Below are positions 1 to 8,659 of a DNA stretch of 64,000 nucleotides, one piece after another. A program made the position numbers and the translations under genes. The notes beneath the pieces are model-generated. The model saw only the letters and a program-made list of their open reading frames with translations. It had not been told where the DNA came from and did no database searches. This stretch comes from an uncultured Rhodobiaceae bacterium (GTDB taxonomy: Bacteria > Pseudomonadota > Alphaproteobacteria > Parvibaculales > Parvibaculaceae): the NCBI GenBank assembly GCA_913057645.1, contig CAJXOU010000008.1:1-64000 (forward strand). Reading direction: 5' to 3'. The number at the start of each line of letters is the position of its first letter. Positions within the stretch are counted from its first letter, which is position 1.

Positions 1-151
1 TGCGGCAGTGTGACGTGTGGAGGATGGTGAGTTAGCGGAGGGCATGCAGATGCGTGGTTTCGGGGCCGAGGAGGGACTGAGATTCGTGCGATGTACAGTG
101 ACGGGCGCGGACGAGGTCAAGACAGCCGGGTTACAGATGGGCGGCGGGTGA

Positions 152-685
152 CGCGGGTTCGATGAAAGCGGTCAGGCGGTGGAACCCGGCAGCGGCAAGC
201 CAGGCATCATCGCCAGGGGGGGGCCGATTCCCGTTGGCTACTACAAGGATCCGGAAAAGACCGCCAAGACATTCAAGACCATTGGCGGCGAACGCTATTC
301 CATTCCCGGCGATTGGTGCGTTGTGGAAAAGGACGGCAGCCTGACATTGCTGGGACGCGGCAGCGTCTGCATCAACACGGCGGGCGAGAAGGTCTACCCG
401 GAGGAGATCGAGGAAGTTCTGAAGACGCACCCGTCCGTGGAGGACGCACTCGTTGTCGGCGTGCCCGATCAGAAATGGGGTCAGGCGGTCACCGGCATCG
501 TCACGCTGGCGAACGGCGCGAAGTTTGACGAAGAGGATTTGCGCAAGCACGTCCGCTCGCACCTCGCTGGCTACAAAACGCCCAAGCGCATTCTGGTGGG
601 TGCCGCGCCTCTTCGCGCGCCGAACGGCAAGGCCGACTACAAGAGCGTTACCGATTTCGCGAAACGCGAGCTTGGGGTTGCCTAG
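152..685 (+). CDS. Acyl-CoA synthetase, C-terminal part only
   Basis: This is the C-terminal third of an AMP-forming acyl-CoA synthetase, which activates a carboxylic acid with ATP and CoA. Family signatures are clear: VEPGSGKPG, then GYYKDPEKTA, the hinge motif LLGRGSVCINTAGEKVYPEE, VVGVPDQKWGQ, and the catalytic lysine region PNGKADYKS near the end. The resemblance is to synthetases of steroid and cyclic-acid clusters. In phase, homology starts at RGFDESGQAVEPG (from about 152) directly after a TGA at 149-151, and nothing before that reads as the expected N-terminal two thirds. A GTG at 179 could start a short product, but it would lack the ATP-binding domain. The gene is therefore cut by the window edge, broken, or affected by poor sequence at a contig end. 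The next gene follows after 53 bases in the same direction. Confidence 0.7.
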   Translation, partial: RGFDESGQAVEPGSGKPGIIARGGPIPVGYYKDPEKTAKTFKTIGGERYSIPGDWCVVEKDGSLTLLGRGSVCINTAGEKVYPEEIEEVLKTHPSVEDALVVGVPDQKWGQAVTGIVTLANGAKFDEEDLRKHVRSHLAGYKTPKRILVGAAPLRAPNGKADYKSVTDFAKRELGVA

Positions 686-738
686 ACGACGGTTTAAGTG
701 ACGGAGGCGGCGCGCGGCACTCGCAACGGGAGGACTAC

Positions 739-1491
739 ATGGGACGGGTAGACGGGAAAATCGCCTTTGTGACGGGCGGCGCCAACGGCATGGGGCGTTC
801 TCACGCCTTGCTGCTTGCGCGCGAAGGCGCAACGCTGATCGTGACCGACATGGACGAGAAGGGCGGCAACGCCGTGGTCGAGGAGATTAACGATCACGGT
901 GGGCAGGCGCGATTTTTCAGGCACGATGTGTCGAGCGTCTCGGATTGGGAACGGATTTCACAGCAGGCGAAGTCCACTTTCGGACGCGTCGACATCCTCG
1001 TGAACAATGCCGGTATTCTCGTTTTTTCTGCTGTGCAGGACACCTCGAATGAAGACTTCGCACGTGTTCTCGACGTCAATGTAAAAAGCGTATTCTATGG
1101 CACGAAATATATATTACCCGCGATGAAGGCGGCTGGCGGCGGTTCGATCGTCAATATTTCCTCGATCTACGGACTGATCGGTGCGCCCGCCACGGCGGCG
1201 TATCAGGCATCGAAGGGCGCCGTTCGCTTGCTGACGAAATCGACGGCTGTGGATTATGCGCCTTTCAAGATTCGCGTGAATTCCGTGCACCCCGGAATCA
1301 TCCGCACGAATATGACAAAGGATCTTCTCAGCGATGCGGATGTCGCCAAACAGGTCTTGAGCGCCACGCTTATTGGTCGGCCGGCCGAACCCGTCGAGGT
1401 TTCCTATGCGGTCCTGTTTTTGGCATCCGACGAGTCGTCCTACATGACCGGCTCCGAGGTTGTCGTCGACGGAGGCTACACGACCATGTGA
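739..1491 (+). CDS. SDR family NAD(P)-dependent oxidoreductase
   Basis: A classical short-chain dehydrogenase/reductase of 250 residues, the usual length. The cofactor motif TGGANGMG is at residues 12-19, NNAG at 89-92, and the catalytic Ser-Tyr-Lys set is Ser141/142, Tyr155 and Lys159 (YQASK). The C-terminal [13 protein letters not shown] is typical. It starts at an ATG with GGGAGGA upstream. Such enzymes oxidise secondary alcohols to ketones or reduce the reverse way. Between a CoA ligase and ring dioxygenase genes, a hydroxy-acid, hydroxyacyl-CoA or cis-dihydrodiol substrate is plausible, but the sequence does not decide which. Aspartate at the end of the second beta strand (VTDMDE) favours NAD over NADP. 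Confidence 0.85.
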   Translation: MGRVDGKIAFVTGGANGMGRSHALLLAREGATLIVTDMDEKGGNAVVEEINDHGGQARFFRHDVSSVSDWERISQQAKSTFGRVDILVNNAGILVFSAVQDTSNEDFARVLDVNVKSVFYGTKYILPAMKAAGGGSIVNISSIYGLIGAPATAAYQASKGAVRLLTKSTAVDYAPFKIRVNSVHPGIIRTNMTKDLLSDADVAKQVLSATLIGRPAEPVEVSYAVLFLASDESSYMTGSEVVVDGGYTTM

Positions 1492-1961
1492 CGCATTGCG
1501 ATGCGATGGACTCTGAATGCATTGAAGGTCGAAGCTGGTTTGTCGCTGAAACGCGGAGGAAGTTCGATGAAGAACGAGAAATTGCGCGAGAAAATCGGGC
1601 TGCGGAAAGTCGAAAAAGCCGATTGCCGTCCGATTTCATCGACGTCGAGCACGGTCTTGTCGACCGCAAGATTTTTACGGTTTTCAATGCGAGGTTTATC
1701 CGGGCGGCGATCCGCGACAAGCTGCAAGAAGGCGCTATCGCCGTCGAAGAGGCGACGGCCGATTTGCGCAAGCAGCGCGGCGTCACCTTGCGCAGCACGC
1801 TGGACCGGCACACCAACGATCACATGGTCTCGTTTTACATGGCAACACCATCCGGCTTCGAAGTCGAGTTCGGCACCGGCGCCCGCACGGTCGATGACAA
1901 GGATTGGAGTGTGGTGTCGCGCGAAAAGATAAGTACTTGGAGCCACGTGCCAGGGGCCTGA
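1488..1961 (+). pseudogene. Decayed extradiol dioxygenase tail fused to a second remnant
   Basis: The last ~75 codons match the C-terminal end of a type I extradiol dioxygenase of the BphC/HsaC kind: [20 protein letters not shown] carries a His and the Glu iron-ligand region, followed by [10 protein letters not shown] and [10 protein letters not shown]. The N-terminal domain and the first metal ligand are absent; a complete enzyme has about 290-300 residues. The preceding stretch (about 1600-1680) reads [14 protein letters not shown], which resembles the start of a ring-hydroxylating dioxygenase alpha subunit (compare DRAIFTDPELF in the next gene), then loses similarity. I read this as two gene remnants joined by a deletion. 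A GTG at 1488 overlapping the SDR stop keeps the frame open, so a 157-residue product is possible, but it should not be an active dioxygenase. Confidence 0.55.
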
Positions 1962-2024
1962 CGGGGTGGAGAGACAATCGCGTGCCGGTCTCGTGGCCGG
2001 CCAAACGGCGAGGAAGGAAGCGCT

Positions 2025-3437
2025 ATGTGTACATCCGCTGTGAGCAACCCATTCGATCGCATTCGCCACGGGCTCGATTCATGGCTTGTCGAGGACACGT
2101 CGACCGGGCGCTTCATGCTCGACCGCGCCATATTCACCGATCCCGAGTTGTTCGATCTTGAGATGAAGCACATCTTCGAGCGCAACTGGGTGTTTCTCGC
2201 CCATGAAAGCCAGCTCGCCAACGAAAGCGCCTTTCTGACCCTGACAATCGGTCGTCAACCTGTGCTTCTGACCCGGAACCGGTCGGGCGAATTGAAATGC
2301 TTTATAAATGCATGCACGCATCGCGGCGCGCGGCTGTGCCGGGAAAAACGGGGCAGGCGAGCGACATTCACATGCCCGTTTCACGGCTGGACGTTCAGCA
2401 ACGATGGCGCGCTGCTGAATGTCACAGACGAGGAAAATGGCGCATATCCGGAACATTTCGACCGGAGCGATCTGGGTCTCCGCGAAGTCGGACGCCTGGA
2501 ATCCTACAAGGGATTCGTTTTCGCCAGCCTTTCAGAGGACGTGCCACCGCTGAGCGATTACCTTGCGGGTACGAAGACCTTCATCGATCTCATGGTGGAT
2601 CAGTCGCCGGAAGGGAAGCTTGAAATCATCCGCGGGGTCGGGCGGTATACCTATCGCGGCAACTGGAAGATGCAGACCGAGAACGGTCTCGACGGGTATC
2701 ACGTGCCGACCGTGCATTCCAACTACCTGTTGACCGTCGCAAACCGAATGACGGGCGGTTCAACGAACACCACCAAGAGCGCAAACGTATCCGCGTGGAT
2801 GAAGACGGATCAGGGCGGTTTTTTCTCATTCGATCACGGACACGCTTTGATCTGGAACGCGTCGGCCAGTTCTGCCTCCCGGCCCAATTTTGAGTTTGTC
2901 GACCAGTACAAGCGGAAATTCGGCGAGGAGCGCTCCCGCTGGATGACCGAAACCACACGAAATCTTCTTTTGTTTCCGAATGTGTTCCTGATGGATCAGG
3001 TCAGCACACAAGTCCGTATCGTGCGTCCGATCTCGGTCGATGAAACGGAAATAACGACATATTGCATCGCGCCGGTTGGAGAAAGTGCGCGGGCGCGGGC
3101 GATGCGCATTCGACAGTATGAGGATTTCTTCAATGCCAGCGGCATGGCCACGCCCGACGACTTGACGGAGTTCAACAATTGCCAGATCGCGTATGGCCGC
3201 GATGGTGGTCGCTATAACGATTTGTCGCGCGGGGCAACGAGAAGCGTTCAAGGGTCGGGGAAGTTTGGCAAGGGGCTCAACATCGACGCGACCATGAGCA
3301 GCATCAATGTCGCCGATGAAGGACTTTTCGTCACCATGCACAAGGAGTGGATCGAGCGGATGAAACACGCGATCGCGCAGGAGCGGGCGGAAGCGTCCCT
3401 CACTCGCGAAAACGATCGTTCGAGGGCCGCAGAATGA
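2025..3437 (+). CDS. Aromatic ring-hydroxylating dioxygenase, alpha subunit (benzoate/toluate type)
   Basis: The large catalytic subunit of a Rieske non-heme iron oxygenase, 470 residues, of full family length. The Rieske [2Fe-2S] ligands are Cys97, His99, Cys117 and His120 (CTHRG and CPFHGW). The mononuclear iron site shows Asp223, His226 and His231 in ENGLDGYHVPTVH. The late segment YNDLSRGATRSV resembles the benzoate/anthranilate dioxygenase branch. It starts with ATG after a strong AGGAAGGAAG site. The beta subunit overlaps it by 4 bases and a PdxA-like dehydrogenase follows, so the three are one operon. The expected reaction is cis-dihydroxylation of an aromatic carboxylate with electrons from a reductase that is not encoded nearby. 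Confidence 0.9.
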   Translation: MCTSAVSNPFDRIRHGLDSWLVEDTSTGRFMLDRAIFTDPELFDLEMKHIFERNWVFLAHESQLANESAFLTLTIGRQPVLLTRNRSGELKCFINACTHRGARLCREKRGRRATFTCPFHGWTFSNDGALLNVTDEENGAYPEHFDRSDLGLREVGRLESYKGFVFASLSEDVPPLSDYLAGTKTFIDLMVDQSPEGKLEIIRGVGRYTYRGNWKMQTENGLDGYHVPTVHSNYLLTVANRMTGGSTNTTKSANVSAWMKTDQGGFFSFDHGHALIWNASASSASRPNFEFVDQYKRKFGEERSRWMTETTRNLLLFPNVFLMDQVSTQVRIVRPISVDETEITTYCIAPVGESARARAMRIRQYEDFFNASGMATPDDLTEFNNCQIAYGRDGGRYNDLSRGATRSVQGSGKFGKGLNIDATMSSINVADEGLFVTMHKEWIERMKHAIAQERAEASLTRENDRSRAAE

Positions 3438-3928
3438 CGAGCGGCGAACGATGCTGGATTTCGGTGCAGCGGTTTCTTGGCAGGGAAGCGCTTTGCCTCG
3501 ATGAGCGGAAATGGGATGATTGGCTGGCGCTTTATCGCGAGGACGCCGAATACTGGTTGCCGGCATGGGACGATGATGGGGAACTCACGGTCGATCCGCA
3601 GAGCGAAATCTCGCTGATTTACTATCCAAGCCGTGCCGGTCTGGAGGATCGCATCTACCGCATTCGATCGCGCCGGTCATCCGCGACGATGCCGCTCATG
3701 CGGACCTGCCACATGTTTACGCTGCTTTCCGTCGAGGGACGGGAAGGTGGCGTCCGTGCGCGAACTTCCTGGACGGTTCAGTCGGTTCGCGAGGATCGAA
3801 CCCTCGCCTACTACGGATGGGCGGAATACGATCTGGCGGAGCACGGCGATACCTGGCTTATCGCCCGGAAGAAGACCGTCGTTCTGAACGACGTCGCCGA
3901 CACGATGATCGATGTCTACAACGTCTGA
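3434..3928 (+). CDS. Aromatic ring-hydroxylating dioxygenase, beta subunit
   Basis: The small structural subunit of the Rieske oxygenase, 164 residues, which packs with the alpha subunit as an alpha3-beta3 complex. It shows the family pattern FLGREALCLDERKWDDWLAL, then YREDAEYWLPAWDDDGE and the C-terminal IARKKTVVLND. Start is the ATG at 3434, where ATGA overlaps the alpha-subunit stop, showing translational coupling. An upstream in-frame start at 3347 lies inside the alpha gene and is less likely. Confidence 0.9.
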   Translation: MTSGERCWISVQRFLGREALCLDERKWDDWLALYREDAEYWLPAWDDDGELTVDPQSEISLIYYPSRAGLEDRIYRIRSRRSSATMPLMRTCHMFTLLSVEGREGGVRARTSWTVQSVREDRTLAYYGWAEYDLAEHGDTWLIARKKTVVLNDVADTMIDVYNV

Positions 3929-3940
3929 GGACAGCAGGAC

Positions 3941-4930
3941 GTGAACAGCAAGCAAGCGCGACCCATTGTCGGCACGATGATCGGAGATCCGGCAGGGGTC
4001 GGTCCCGAGGTGATTGCCCGCGCCCTCGCGACTGGCCATGTGCATGAGCTGTCCATTCCCGTCCTGATCGGCAGCGCGGCGGCAATGGAGCGCGCCGTGG
4101 AAATCACCGGCGTGTCGTGCAGCGTGCGGGTGACCCGATCGATCGACGATCTGAGCGACGACCCTGCTATCGTCGACATCATCGATTCAGGCGCCTTGAA
4201 AGCGTCCGAACTGCCGCTCGCGGAGGATACGGTGCGCGGCGGGGAGGCGTCGGCGCTGTGGCTCGACGAAATGAGCGCCCTTGCATCCGGCGGTGCCATC
4301 GCGGCTGGCGTCATGGGACCAATCAGCTCCGGCTCCCTCAAACTTGCCCGCAAGGTGCCGGGCATCGTCAGTCCGACACCCGGCGAAAGCTATCTTGTTC
4401 TGCTGACTGGGCCGCTCCGCGTCGCGCATCTGACCGACCATATTCCGCTCCGGCGCGTTTGCGAAATCATCAGCCCCGATCTCGTGGCGCTTGCCTTGCG
4501 GCAGATAGACGGCGCTATGCGGAACTGGGGGATCGCCCGCCCGCGGATTGTCGTCGCGGGACTCAACCCTCACGCGATGGGAGATGAAGACCGCGAAGCC
4601 ATCGCGCCCGGCGTCGCGCGGGCGAGGGCGGAAGGCATAGATGTCGAAGGGCCCGTAAGTCCCGACTCCGTGTTCCGGCAATGCGTTGAAGGCCGATACG
4701 ACATCGTCCTCGCCATGTATCACGATCAGGGACACATCGCGGTCAAGACATGGGGCTTTTCCGGCAATTGCGCCATCATCCTCGGGCCGTCCTACCTGCA
4801 TGTGACGGTCGCGCATGGAACGGCCTATGACATTGCGGGCAAGGGCACCGCCGATCCGGCGATGATGCTGAGCGCCATGCGCACGGCGGCCTCTCTTGCC
4901 GCGGGCCGAGGATTTCCCGAGGAACGCTGA
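3941..4930 (+). CDS. PdxA-family dehydrogenase, probably acting on a cis-dihydrodiol carboxylate
   Basis: A 329-residue member of the PdxA family (4-hydroxythreonine-4-phosphate dehydrogenase). It begins with a GTG and IGDPAGVGPEV, a hallmark of the family. The three metal-binding histidines are in place: His167 (TDHIPL), His211 (NPHAMGD) and His261 (MYHDQGH). Known PdxA paralogs in aromatic clusters, such as the terephthalate dihydrodiol dehydrogenase TphB, oxidatively decarboxylate the cis-diol made by the dioxygenase. Its place 12 bases after the dioxygenase beta subunit supports that role over vitamin B6 synthesis. Family assignment is firm; the dihydrodiol role is inferred from context. 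Confidence 0.8.
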   Translation: MNSKQARPIVGTMIGDPAGVGPEVIARALATGHVHELSIPVLIGSAAAMERAVEITGVSCSVRVTRSIDDLSDDPAIVDIIDSGALKASELPLAEDTVRGGEASALWLDEMSALASGGAIAAGVMGPISSGSLKLARKVPGIVSPTPGESYLVLLTGPLRVAHLTDHIPLRRVCEIISPDLVALALRQIDGAMRNWGIARPRIVVAGLNPHAMGDEDREAIAPGVARARAEGIDVEGPVSPDSVFRQCVEGRYDIVLAMYHDQGHIAVKTWGFSGNCAIILGPSYLHVTVAHGTAYDIAGKGTADPAMMLSAMRTAASLAAGRGFPEER

Positions 4931-4947
4931 CGGCCGGATGCCGGATT

Positions 4948-5415
4948 TTATGTTCGGGAGGCGTCGAACCGGCCGGCCATCATTCGCAACGGCGTATATT
5001 CGATCACCGTTTCGTTCCGTTGGGTCACGATCCGGTTGCGGGTGCGCACCAGACCGCGCCCCTTGGATGTCGGTCGCGCCTGAAGCACTTTGCATTCCAC
5101 ATGAATCGTGTCGCCGACAAAGGTAGGTCCCTTGACGTTGAACTCCATGTGCAGGAAGGCGAGGCCCGTCTCCTGCATCATCGACTGGACGAGCAAACCT
5201 TCGGCCATGCAATAGACCAGCGCGCCGGGCACCACACGGCCGTTCATGGGGCCGTGGGCCTTGAGATATTCGACATCGGTGAAGAGCACTTCCACCATGC
5301 CTGTCGTGTTGATGAAATTGACCAGGTCGGTTTCGGTGATCGTCCGGCCGATGGTGCGGAATTCCTCGCCGACGGTGAGGTCGTTCCAGCACATGCCGAG
5401 GCCTATCTTTCGCAT
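4948..5415 (-). CDS. MaoC-like (hotdog) dehydratase
   Basis: A 155-residue MaoC-type hotdog protein. It reads GLGMCWNDLTVGEEFRTIGR, then ITETDLVNFIN, and VVPGALVYCMAEGLL where the hotdog helix should be. The family includes (R)-specific enoyl-CoA hydratases and mesaconyl-CoA hydratase-like enzymes. The canonical Asp-x-x-x-x-His dyad is not obvious, so activity is uncertain. I chose the ATG at 5415, which has AAGGAGAG 4-10 bases upstream, over an in-frame start 16 codons earlier. It faces the PdxA-like gene end-to-end with 17 bases between and follows the P450 gene 5504-6769 on the same strand. Confidence 0.75.
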   Translation of the reverse strand: MRKIGLGMCWNDLTVGEEFRTIGRTITETDLVNFINTTGMVEVLFTDVEYLKAHGPMNGRVVPGALVYCMAEGLLVQSMMQETGLAFLHMEFNVKGPTFVGDTIHVECKVLQARPTSKGRGLVRTRNRIVTQRNETVIEYTPLRMMAGRFDASRT

Positions 5416-5503
5416 GCCCTCTCCTTGCAGGTAGCGGCGGCGACACGGTCCCGCCCGCGACATCCTGTGACTGATGCCGGGAAATGCGTTCCGGTGTTTT
5501 GCT

Positions 5504-6769
5504 TCAGCCTGGAATTCTGACCGGCATGCTCGAGTAACCCTTGATCAGATTTGAAAAAACCCGCGTCGGTTCGCCGACCACTTCGATCGGCTTGTCGGGC
5601 CAGCGTTTCAGGATTTCCTCCCAGACGACGCGGAGCTGCATTTCCGCCAGCCGGTTGCCGACGCAGCGATGGATGCCGAAGCCGAAGGACAGGTGCTGGC
5701 GGGGGTGCTTGCGGTCAATGATGAAGCTGTTGGCGTTTTCGATTGCCTCCTCGTCCCGGTTGCCCGAGACGTACCACATGACGACTTTGTCGCCCTTCTT
5801 GATCTGCTTGCCGCCAAGCTCCGTGTCCTGAAGCGCGGTGCGGCGCATATGCGACAAGGGTGTCTGCCAACGAATGATTTCGGGGACCATGGATTCGACG
5901 AGCGCCGGGTTGTCCCGCAGCTTCTTGTATTGAACCGGGTTCTCGTTCAGGGCCAGAAGGCCGCCGGTGATCGAGTTGCGGGTCGTGTCGTTGCCGCCGA
6001 CGATCAGGAGAAGAATGTTTCCCAGATACTCCATCGGCCCCATGTTTTTCGTCGCTTCGCCTTGGGCCAGCATGGTGATGAGATCGTTGCCCGGCTCGGT
6101 TGCGTTGACGCGCTGATTCCACAACTCGGTGAAGTAGGCGGCGCAATCGCGCAATTCATTCCTGCGGGCCTTCTCGGCCTCCTCGTCGCCGAAGGCGGTG
6201 CCTGCGGTGGCGACATCAGACCAGCGGGTGAGCTTCCGGCGTTCTTCCCAAGGGAAATCGAAAAGGGTAGCGAGCATCTGCGTCGTCAACTCGATCGACA
6301 CGCGGTCTACCCAGTTGAACGTCTCATTGATCGGCAGCGAATCGAGAATCGTGCCGGCGCGCTCGCGGATCGTGCTTTCGAGTTTCGCCAGATTGCCGGG
6401 TGCGACGATCGGGCTCACAACCTTGCGCTGCGCGTCGTGCTTCGGCGGGTCCATCATGATGAACATAGGCAGGAAGAAACCTTCTTCCTGATTGCGGAGG
6501 GCGACGCCGCCCAGGGTGGCTTCGGACGAATAGATGCCGTGGTTGGTGTCGACATGCATGATGTCTTTATATTTGGTCACCGACCAGAACGGGCCGTATT
6601 CGCTCTCCTTGCAGTAATGGACCGGGTCTTCATGGCGTAGACGTTCGAAATACGGCCACATCGTATCTGTCCTGAAGAGCTCCGGGTCGCTGACGTCGAT
6701 CTTTTCAAGTGGGATCGCGTAGGCGTCCGCAATCGACTTGTCTCGATCGGCAGCCAGGGTATTACTCAT
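5504..6769 (-). CDS. Cytochrome P450, CYP153 family (copy 1)
   Basis: A 421-residue soluble P450 of the CYP153 family, which hydroxylates terminal or ring C-H bonds of alkanes, cycloalkanes and fatty acids. Family markers are DVSDPELFR, LRHEDPVHYCK, GPFWSVTKYKDIM, MMDPPKHDAQRKVVSPIVAP, the I-helix GGNDTTRNS and the heme loop FGFGIHRCVGNRLAE with Cys369. It is exactly as long as copy 2 at 16260-17525 and about four residues in five are identical by eye. The two copies point outward from the cyclohexanecarboxylate genes. Electrons probably come from the [2Fe-2S] ferredoxin at 25298; no ferredoxin reductase is seen. Confidence 0.93.
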   Translation of the reverse strand: MSNTLAADRDKSIADAYAIPLEKIDVSDPELFRTDTMWPYFERLRHEDPVHYCKESEYGPFWSVTKYKDIMHVDTNHGIYSSEATLGGVALRNQEEGFFLPMFIMMDPPKHDAQRKVVSPIVAPGNLAKLESTIRERAGTILDSLPINETFNWVDRVSIELTTQMLATLFDFPWEERRKLTRWSDVATAGTAFGDEEAEKARRNELRDCAAYFTELWNQRVNATEPGNDLITMLAQGEATKNMGPMEYLGNILLLIVGGNDTTRNSITGGLLALNENPVQYKKLRDNPALVESMVPEIIRWQTPLSHMRRTALQDTELGGKQIKKGDKVVMWYVSGNRDEEAIENANSFIIDRKHPRQHLSFGFGIHRCVGNRLAEMQLRVVWEEILKRWPDKPIEVVGEPTRVFSNLIKGYSSMPVRIPG

Positions 6770-6847
6770 GACGGCGTCTCCATTGTATTTCCGGAAGCCT
6801 GAGAAGGCGTGACATATGGGATGCCGGTTAGCCGACGCTCTCCCACC

Positions 6848-6859
6848 AAATCATTATAA
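6848..6859. promoter_or_regulatory. AT-rich motif AAATCATTATAA upstream of CYP153 copy 1
   Basis: This AT-rich island sits about 80 bases before the CYP153 start in an otherwise GC-rich gap. It resembles the 17-base element found before CYP153 copy 3 (23863-23879) and an acyl-CoA dehydrogenase (51633-51649). Read on the minus strand it contains TTATAATGATTTGG, including a TATAAT-like -10. It could be a promoter core or an operator. Confidence 0.35.
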
Positions 6860-6978
6860 GCATATTCCCATGGATTGTCAGGTTGCATTCATCGGGCGGC
6901 GACGCGGGGTCGCCAACTTTCCGAACAGTCCGTCACACGCCTGTTGCCGGTCCCCCGCCAGCGGCTGCCTGCGGAATG

Positions 6979-8619
6979 TCAGGTCGGCAGGGCGACGGCG
7001 ATCTCGCGCAGCTTGAACTTCTGTACCTTGCCGCTCGGTGTTCGAGGCAGTTCGCCGACGATTTCCGCCCGTTCCGGCAGGTATTGCCTCGCTACCCTGT
7101 GCTCTTCGAGGAAGGCGACCACCTCGCGCAAGCCAACCTCGCGGCCGGGCTTCGGCACGATGAACGCACATGCCCGTTCGCCCAGCCGTTCATCCGGTAC
7201 GCCGACGATCGCTACATCCTGAATGTCGGGATGACGGAAGAGCAGGCCTTCGATCTCGACCACGGGGATATTTTCGCCGCCGCGGATGATGATGTCCTTG
7301 GAGCGTCCGGTCAGCCGGATATAGCCTTGGCCGTCGATCCGCGCCAGGTCGCCTGTGCCGAACCAGCCTTCCGCGTCGTGATTGTACCAGTCCGGTCTTT
7401 TGAGATAGCCAACAAAAGTCGAACAGGCGCGAGCCTTGAGCATGCCCTCCTCGCCGGCGAGCAGGGGTTTGTTCTCGCTGTCGACCACCTGGACTTCCAT
7501 GCCTGGCAGCGCGCGTCCGTCAGTATTGATCGCCTTGTCGTCCGGATCGTCGAGGCATGTCGTTGTCACCAGGCCGTTCTCGGTCATGCCCCAGGCCGAC
7601 ACGATGTTCGCCCCGAGGATTTGCCGCGCCCGCTCGACAAGCGCGCGGGGGATGGGGGCGCCTGCCACCAGGAAGATGCGCAAACGGGATACGTCGCTCC
7701 CGTCCGCCGCCACCGTTTCGGTCAGATCGGACAGGAACGGCGTGGACGCCATGGTGAAGGTGATTCCTTCGCGGGAGATCGACGCGGAGGCGCGCTTCGG
7801 CTCCCACACATCCTGCAGAATGGCGGTCGCTCCGGCCAGAACGGGCATCACCAGCCCGTACATGAAGCCTGTCTGGTGCGCCATCGGCGACGCCATGAAC
7901 ATCACGTCGTCCGCGCCGAGCCCGAGGCGCTCGGCGCAGATGAGGATATTGGAGAGCAGCGTATTCGACGTATGCATGACGCCTTTCGGTTCGCCGGTCG
8001 TGCCGGACGTATACATCAACTGCGTTACGTCGTCGGGATCGGGCCGTCGCGCCGCGAAGAGACGGCCGGCGTCGCGCCGCTGCTCCCACGGCGTATCAAG
8101 AAGGACTTTCTCAAAGCTGGTTTCGCCGTCGCCGCTGATGACGAGCACATTCTTCAGCTGCGGCAGGCCGGCCCGGATGTTGGCCACCATGGCAGGGTAA
8201 TCGAAGCCGCGAAAGGCGCGCGGGATGACGAGTACCTTGCTTTCCGCAAGGCCAAGCATGAAGGACAATTCGCGCTCGCGAAAAATCGGCATCAATGGAT
8301 TGGTCACGGCGCCGATCCGTACGCAAGCCAGATGCAGCGCGGTGAATTGCCACCAGTTCGGCAATTGGCAGGAAACAACATCGCCTTTCTCCACGCCGAG
8401 TTCCGCGAGGCCGACCGCGATACGTTCTACGATCTTGCCTAAATCGCGGTAGCTGAGGCGGGTGGCCTTGTTCGTCATGGAGTTGAAATCGACGACGGCC
8501 GTCTTGTCCGGCATTTTGGCGATGCAACCGTCGAGATAGTCGGCGGCGGTCTTGCCCGGCCAGAAGCCGCCGGCGTTCATCGCCTCGACACGCTTCCTGG
8601 TCAGAATTGGATCGAACAT
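6979..8619 (-). CDS. aliA: Acyl-CoA synthetase, cyclohexanecarboxylate-CoA ligase (AliA) type
   Basis: A full-length AMP-forming CoA ligase of 546 residues. The P-loop is MYTSGTTGEPKGVMHTSNT, the adenylation motif YGLV/WGMTENG, then GTGDLARIDGQGYIRLTGRS, and the catalytic lysine near SGKVQKFKLRE. N-terminal MFDPILTRKRVEAMNAGGFW is like cyclohexanecarboxylate-CoA ligases. The ATG at 8619 has GAGGGGAG just upstream; a longer frame begins 36 codons earlier without such a site. It would activate the ring acid so the AliB/BadH/BadI-like enzymes at 10350-13080 can act. Ligase function is sure; the substrate is inferred from neighbours. Confidence 0.8.
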   Translation of the reverse strand: MFDPILTRKRVEAMNAGGFWPGKTAADYLDGCIAKMPDKTAVVDFNSMTNKATRLSYRDLGKIVERIAVGLAELGVEKGDVVSCQLPNWWQFTALHLACVRIGAVTNPLMPIFRERELSFMLGLAESKVLVIPRAFRGFDYPAMVANIRAGLPQLKNVLVISGDGETSFEKVLLDTPWEQRRDAGRLFAARRPDPDDVTQLMYTSGTTGEPKGVMHTSNTLLSNILICAERLGLGADDVMFMASPMAHQTGFMYGLVMPVLAGATAILQDVWEPKRASASISREGITFTMASTPFLSDLTETVAADGSDVSRLRIFLVAGAPIPRALVERARQILGANIVSAWGMTENGLVTTTCLDDPDDKAINTDGRALPGMEVQVVDSENKPLLAGEEGMLKARACSTFVGYLKRPDWYNHDAEGWFGTGDLARIDGQGYIRLTGRSKDIIIRGGENIPVVEIEGLLFRHPDIQDVAIVGVPDERLGERACAFIVPKPGREVGLREVVAFLEEHRVARQYLPERAEIVGELPRTPSGKVQKFKLREIAVALPT

Positions 8620-8659
8620 CGGTAACGCTCCCCTCGCAGGCGGGCTTGAACTCCCGGCA

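Noticed and set aside
1476-2069. A 197-codon minus-strand frame over the remnant region
   Set aside because: No motif and no start site; the plus-strand frame shows dioxygenase similarity instead.
4187-5446. A 419-codon minus-strand frame across the PdxA-like and MaoC genes
   Set aside because: It is antisense to two recognised genes in different phases and has no family signature.
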